Source of the DNA: Candidatus Heimdallarchaeota archaeon
Lineage (GTDB): Archaea; Asgardarchaeota; Heimdallarchaeia; Heimdallarchaeales; Kariarchaeaceae
Assembly (NCBI GenBank): GCA_030668165.1
Contig: DAOUUM010000068.1
Location: forward strand, 1-9,956
DNA: 9,956 bases
Direction of reading: 5' to 3'
Shown here: piece after piece, positions 6,970-9,956 of the stretch
Layout of the letters: every line of letters begins with the position of its first letter
Numbering within the stretch: the stretch's first letter is position 1
The notes under the pieces: generated by a model
Told to the model about the DNA's origin: nothing
Seen by the model: the letters and a program-made list of their open reading frames with translations, nothing else
Databases searched by the model: none
Position numbers and translations under genes: made by a program

Positions 6970-8036
6970 TGGCAGATAATAATTCTATTAAAATTGCAGT
7001 TGTTGGTGTGGGAAATCTCACCAGTGCAATGGTTCAGGCTATTGAGTATTACAAGTACAACAGCACCGATGATCTAATGTTTCCCCTACTGGGTGGATTC
7101 ACAATCAGTGATATCAGTGTGGTTGCTGCTTATGATATTGACAAGAGAAAAGTTGGCAAGGATCTGGCTGAGGCAATATTTAGCCCTCCAAACAATGAAT
7201 CCAAAGCAATTGATATTCCTCCCACTGGAGTGAAGGTTGAGAAGATTAATACTCTGGATGGAGTATCTCAATATGCAACATCTGTAATTAAACTATCAGA
7301 TGAAGCTGATGTGGATCTTGCTGAATCACTTATCAAATCTGGTGCAGAACTACTAGTCCTCAATACCCCCTCGGGAGCAAATGAACTGGCAGCCTACTGT
7401 GCAGAAGCTGCATTGAATTCCAATGTTGGTTTTATAAACTCAACACCTTCTAAAATTATCCAGGATAATACATGGGTGAGAAAATTCAAGGATAAGAGGT
7501 TGCCAATGATAGGCGATGATCTTCAATCACAGGCTGGAGGTACAATCTTCCACAAAGGCATTCTTGAGGTTCTCAATGAGCATGGAGTCAAGATCAAAGA
7601 TACATATCAATTGGATGTATCCGGTGGACTTGAGGGATTAACTACTCTTGAATATGAGAGACGAAATCTCAAGAGACGAGTGAAAGAGGATAGTATCAAA
7701 AGATCTCTACCCTATGACATTAATGTAGCCGCAGGAACCACTGATTACCTTGATTTTCTGGGTTCTAGAAGACTTGGTCATTACTGGGTGTTTGGTGAAG
7801 GATTTTTAGGAAACAAAGTCGAGATTGATATTCGTATGAAGACAGATGATGGGGCAAATGGAGCTGCAACACTGGTTGATGCTGTCAGAGCTGGAAAAAT
7901 CGCACTGGGAAGAGGAGTATCCGGTCCAGTCAAGTCAGTATGTGCACATTACTTCAAAGCACCACCTGATTTCTGTTCTAGAACTGAAGCAATAGAAGGT
8001 TTCAATGCATTTGTATCTGGCGAGAGAGAATCTTAA
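6969..8036 (+). CDS. Diverged inositol-3-phosphate synthase paralogue, function uncertain
   Basis: A 355-residue homologue of the preceding gene, aligning to it without gaps (offset of four residues) from the GDD motif through the K330 region. Kept: Rossmann motif GVGN (13-16), D56, GDD (182-184), K235, K239, D294, N297 and K330. Changed: GDDIKSQ becomes GDDLQSQ (Lys to Gln186), LNVGGN becomes LDVSGG (215-220, two Asn lost), PVGSEE becomes TPSGANE, DSPNSAG becomes DGANGAA, and the third catalytic lysine becomes Arg268. Its insert with the TLDG motif (95-98) resembles the actinobacterial enzyme better than the first copy does. AGGAGAG (6951-6957) inside the first gene plus the TAATG overlap suggests coupled translation. 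It could be a partner subunit forming mixed tetramers, a regulator, or an enzyme for another sugar phosphate. The frame is intact with no sign of decay. Homology is sure; activity is not. Confidence 0.85.
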   Translation: MADNNSIKIAVVGVGNLTSAMVQAIEYYKYNSTDDLMFPLLGGFTISDISVVAAYDIDKRKVGKDLAEAIFSPPNNESKAIDIPPTGVKVEKINTLDGVSQYATSVIKLSDEADVDLAESLIKSGAELLVLNTPSGANELAAYCAEAALNSNVGFINSTPSKIIQDNTWVRKFKDKRLPMIGDDLQSQAGGTIFHKGILEVLNEHGVKIKDTYQLDVSGGLEGLTTLEYERRNLKRRVKEDSIKRSLPYDINVAAGTTDYLDFLGSRRLGHYWVFGEGFLGNKVEIDIRMKTDDGANGAATLVDAVRAGKIALGRGVSGPVKSVCAHYFKAPPDFCSRTEAIEGFNAFVSGERES

Positions 8037-8066
8037 TTTAATCAGTTAAAACTCTAAAAATTGTAA

Positions 8067-8207
8067 ATGTTGATCGACGAGGGAATCTCAATACTAAAAG
8101 ATAACAGAATACTGTATGATTCTGAAGATACTGATGGTTGAAAATGTACCGCACCATTTTTCGTACCAGGACTACTTGCCTTATTAGTAGAGAGAAGAAA
8201 GAGATAA
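8067..8207 (+). pseudogene. Possible remnant of a C-terminal membrane anchor with an in-frame TGA
   Basis: In one frame, ATG 8067 runs 24 codons to a TGA (8139-8141). The same frame then continues through CTAPFFVPGLLALLVERRKR to TAA (8205-8207). A short hydrophobic stretch ending in basic residues is the shape of archaeal C-terminal surface-protein anchors. The hydrophobic part is only about 12 residues, and no upstream protein body is in frame. It may be the decayed end of a secreted protein or simply chance; I favour neither strongly. The rest of 8037-8278 shows no gene. Confidence 0.2.
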
Positions 8208-8249
8208 GTTATCGAATTTATTACGAATAATATCTCGAATCAAGTTATG

Positions 8250-8256
8250 TTTATTA
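8250..8256 (+). promoter_or_regulatory. Candidate TATA box for a leaderless transcript starting at GTG 8279
   Basis: TTTATTA is centred about 26 bases ahead of the GTG at 8279, the spacing expected between an archaeal TATA box and the transcription start. No Shine-Dalgarno precedes the GTG, which agrees with a leaderless message. An in-frame TAG at 8255-8257 rules out a start further upstream. Confidence 0.35.
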
Positions 8257-8278
8257 GGTTACATCGCAAGTAGATATT

Positions 8279-9956
8279 GTGAAAACATCCAAGACCCTCT
8301 TAATTGTTGTACTAATAGGATTGATAACAAGTAGTCCAATTAATGCTGAACAGTTTGATTTTGAAGTTGAATTTGAGAAGAATTTTGTTCTGACATTTAT
8401 AAATTATGATGAGGAATTGGTGGATCAGACAACCATTATACAGAATCTACCTTCAGAATTTTATTACGAAAATTGGGTTATAGATATGAATTATGAGATA
8501 ATAATTGCGGATGATGGATATGAGAGTCAGATAAATCAATTTGTGGATACAATTACCACAGAGGACTGGACATCTAAACTTAATGAAACTGCACTCAATG
8601 AACAGAAGACCCATTTTGAGAGAAAGGATATTTTTGACAGACAAAATGGTACCAGCATTGATGTGGAAAAATTAACTGACTACCTCGAAGCAAACAAGCC
8701 AAAAACCAGTTTGACTGACAATCTTTACAATATATTTATATTTAATCAGACCAGATTGGACAGTGGTTCCGATCGGCACTGGTTCAATGTGACAGAGATC
8801 GATCCAGATTCTGACAGGCAGAGATTCTACTGGAGATTGGAATGGGATTATCCCACTAATTACGATGTCAGATTCCCCTATGCAGCCTACTCAAAAGATA
8901 CAGATATTACCATTTTAGATCCCACAGCATTTCAATGGTACCTCAATTGGAGGGCGATATGGAACCTGGATGTGGATTATGATGATTCATATTTTCACCC
9001 ATTACAGGATCTGATTAAAGATCAGAATAGCATCGATCAAAAGCTGATAATTACCTCGATTATTGGAAACTGGTTACAAGACTGGATTGTTAATGTGTAT
9101 AATATGTACACACAGCCCGAGGATCTGGGTAATTCCCTGTATACTGCTATCCAGGTGGTTTATGATTCTGATCAGATTGCCAAGGAGGACCTCGCTTGGA
9201 TCGTGAATGAGGATAGCATTGTAAACGAGATGGGTGAGTTATTGCAGAGTACCTCAGTTGATGTCAGCATTGAATTTATCGATATTAAGAATGATGCACT
9301 GATGAATCAATTCGTTGAGCAGGGAGAGGTGAGTTACACAATATATCAGAATACAGCAAGTCCTTTCGATAACTGGACATACTATGATGGTTATTATTTT
9401 CATGATCAGATGGAAGGAAATATTGATGTGCAAAACAAATATTTTGGTATCCCCGAGGGCTACGACCAGTCATTGACTGGATTGATCCTCTTACTGGATA
9501 ATGCAAGCTTTGTTGGTGAACTGGGATGGATACCATGGTCAGGAGGGTTATATACAGGTCTTGGAGGTATTGGTCGAACAACAATTCTATATGAGTTGGA
9601 CAGGGCATTCATGCCAGATATGACTAAAAAATCAGGTCTCAGTAAGATACTTATTCATGAGTTGGGTCATGCGGTGGGTCTGCCACATACATTCTATAAT
9701 AGATTCACCTCTGATTTCTCCAATGAGGTGATGGGATATTATCCGGGAACTCATCAATTCAGCGAGATAGTGAAACAGGCATACTGGTTTGAACTGGTTC
9801 TGAATAAGATTAGGTACTTACAGACCATCATAAGTTCATATGATTCCAATTTTGTCAATTTGGAAGAGGGCAAATTTGCAGAATTGGTGGATGAATTCAG
9901 ATCTAAGGATTTTCTCACAGCTTACAATCTGGCAATGGAAATTCTGGATGATGTTA
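8279..9956 (+). CDS. Predicted secreted zinc metalloprotease (metzincin-like), 3' partial
   Basis: An open frame from GTG 8279 to the window end, 559 codons with no stop. Residues 1-23 form a clear signal peptide: MKTSK, then a hydrophobic core, then PINA before EQ, a good signal-peptidase site. Residues 460-470 read HELGHAVGLPH, the HExxHxxGxxH zinc motif of metzincin-type proteases, with three His ligands and Glu461 as catalytic base. VMGYY (484-488) is a plausible Met-turn, 15 residues after the third His. The region from about 24 to 395 is acidic and Trp/Tyr-rich and matches no domain I recognise. Six N-x-S/T sequons (for example N102, N123) fit an exported glycoprotein. HTF after the motif recalls pappalysin-like M43 proteases, but the rest does not settle the family. 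It probably cleaves proteins or peptides outside the cell. Any C-terminal anchor would lie beyond the window. Confidence 0.8.
   Translation, partial: MKTSKTLLIVVLIGLITSSPINAEQFDFEVEFEKNFVLTFINYDEELVDQTTIIQNLPSEFYYENWVIDMNYEIIIADDGYESQINQFVDTITTEDWTSKLNETALNEQKTHFERKDIFDRQNGTSIDVEKLTDYLEANKPKTSLTDNLYNIFIFNQTRLDSGSDRHWFNVTEIDPDSDRQRFYWRLEWDYPTNYDVRFPYAAYSKDTDITILDPTAFQWYLNWRAIWNLDVDYDDSYFHPLQDLIKDQNSIDQKLIITSIIGNWLQDWIVNVYNMYTQPEDLGNSLYTAIQVVYDSDQIAKEDLAWIVNEDSIVNEMGELLQSTSVDVSIEFIDIKNDALMNQFVEQGEVSYTIYQNTASPFDNWTYYDGYYFHDQMEGNIDVQNKYFGIPEGYDQSLTGLILLLDNASFVGELGWIPWSGGLYTGLGGIGRTTILYELDRAFMPDMTKKSGLSKILIHELGHAVGLPHTFYNRFTSDFSNEVMGYYPGTHQFSEIVKQAYWFELVLNKIRYLQTIISSYDSNFVNLEEGKFAELVDEFRSKDFLTAYNLAMEILDDV

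Noticed and set aside
6969..8036. Second inositol-phosphate synthase as a pseudogene
   Set aside because: The frame is intact over a normal family length, the alignment to the first copy is gapless across the catalytic half, and the start is coupled by TAATG; this looks selected, not decayed.
8139..8141. TGA as a selenocysteine codon
   Set aside because: No hairpin resembling a selenocysteine element and no redox-like protein context; a plain stop or a decayed frame is simpler.
8144..8230. 28-codon ORF starting ATG 8144
   Set aside because: No Shine-Dalgarno, no motif, and a composition typical of random translation; too short to support.
9285..9608. Minus-strand open frame of 107 codons
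   Set aside because: It lies within the metalloprotease gene, whose frame runs uninterrupted through and beyond this stretch; the reverse product has no recognisable features.

Overview
The window is a single-strand (+) gene block that reads as archaeal, from an AT-rich genome. Evidence for archaea: ATA/AGA/AGG-rich codons, TTG and GTG starts, a promoter-like TATA element about 26 bases ahead of a start with no Shine-Dalgarno, a prenyl diphosphate synthase whose second motif is DDxLG, and an inositol-phosphate synthase of the archaeal/actinobacterial type. I cannot fix the phylum. An Asgard (Heimdallarchaeia-like) archaeon or another respiring mesophilic archaeon would fit; this is inference.

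Layout: (1) 1-4600 holds the three antiporter-like membrane subunits of respiratory complex I in the order nuoL (5' end cut off by the window), nuoM, nuoN. An unusual non-coding gap of about 300 bases separates nuoL from nuoM, while nuoM and nuoN are tightly coupled. (2) 4740-5735 encodes a trans-prenyl diphosphate synthase, starting at TTG behind a good Shine-Dalgarno; its chain-length position looks like that of a long-chain enzyme. (3) 5890-8036 holds two tandem inositol-3-phosphate synthase homologues joined by a TAATG overlap. The first has all expected catalytic residues; the second is diverged at several. (4) 8037-8278 is mostly non-coding, with a possible remnant of a C-terminal membrane anchor. 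(5) 8279 to the window end is a long open frame from a GTG start, with no stop in the window. It encodes a predicted secreted zinc metalloprotease (HExxHxxGxxH) of a family I cannot name.

How they may work together: NuoL/M/N pump ions while the complex reduces a membrane quinone. The prenyl synthase could supply the quinone tail or the ether-lipid chains. Inositol-3-phosphate synthase makes the head-group precursor of archaetidylinositol. Regions 1 to 3 therefore look like a membrane-energetics and membrane-lipid neighbourhood. The metalloprotease appears to be a separate transcription unit.

The most interesting items are the diverged second inositol-phosphate synthase, the unclassified secreted metzincin-like protein, and the substituted motifs of the prenyl synthase. 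I see no tRNA, rRNA, CRISPR array or insertion sequence.
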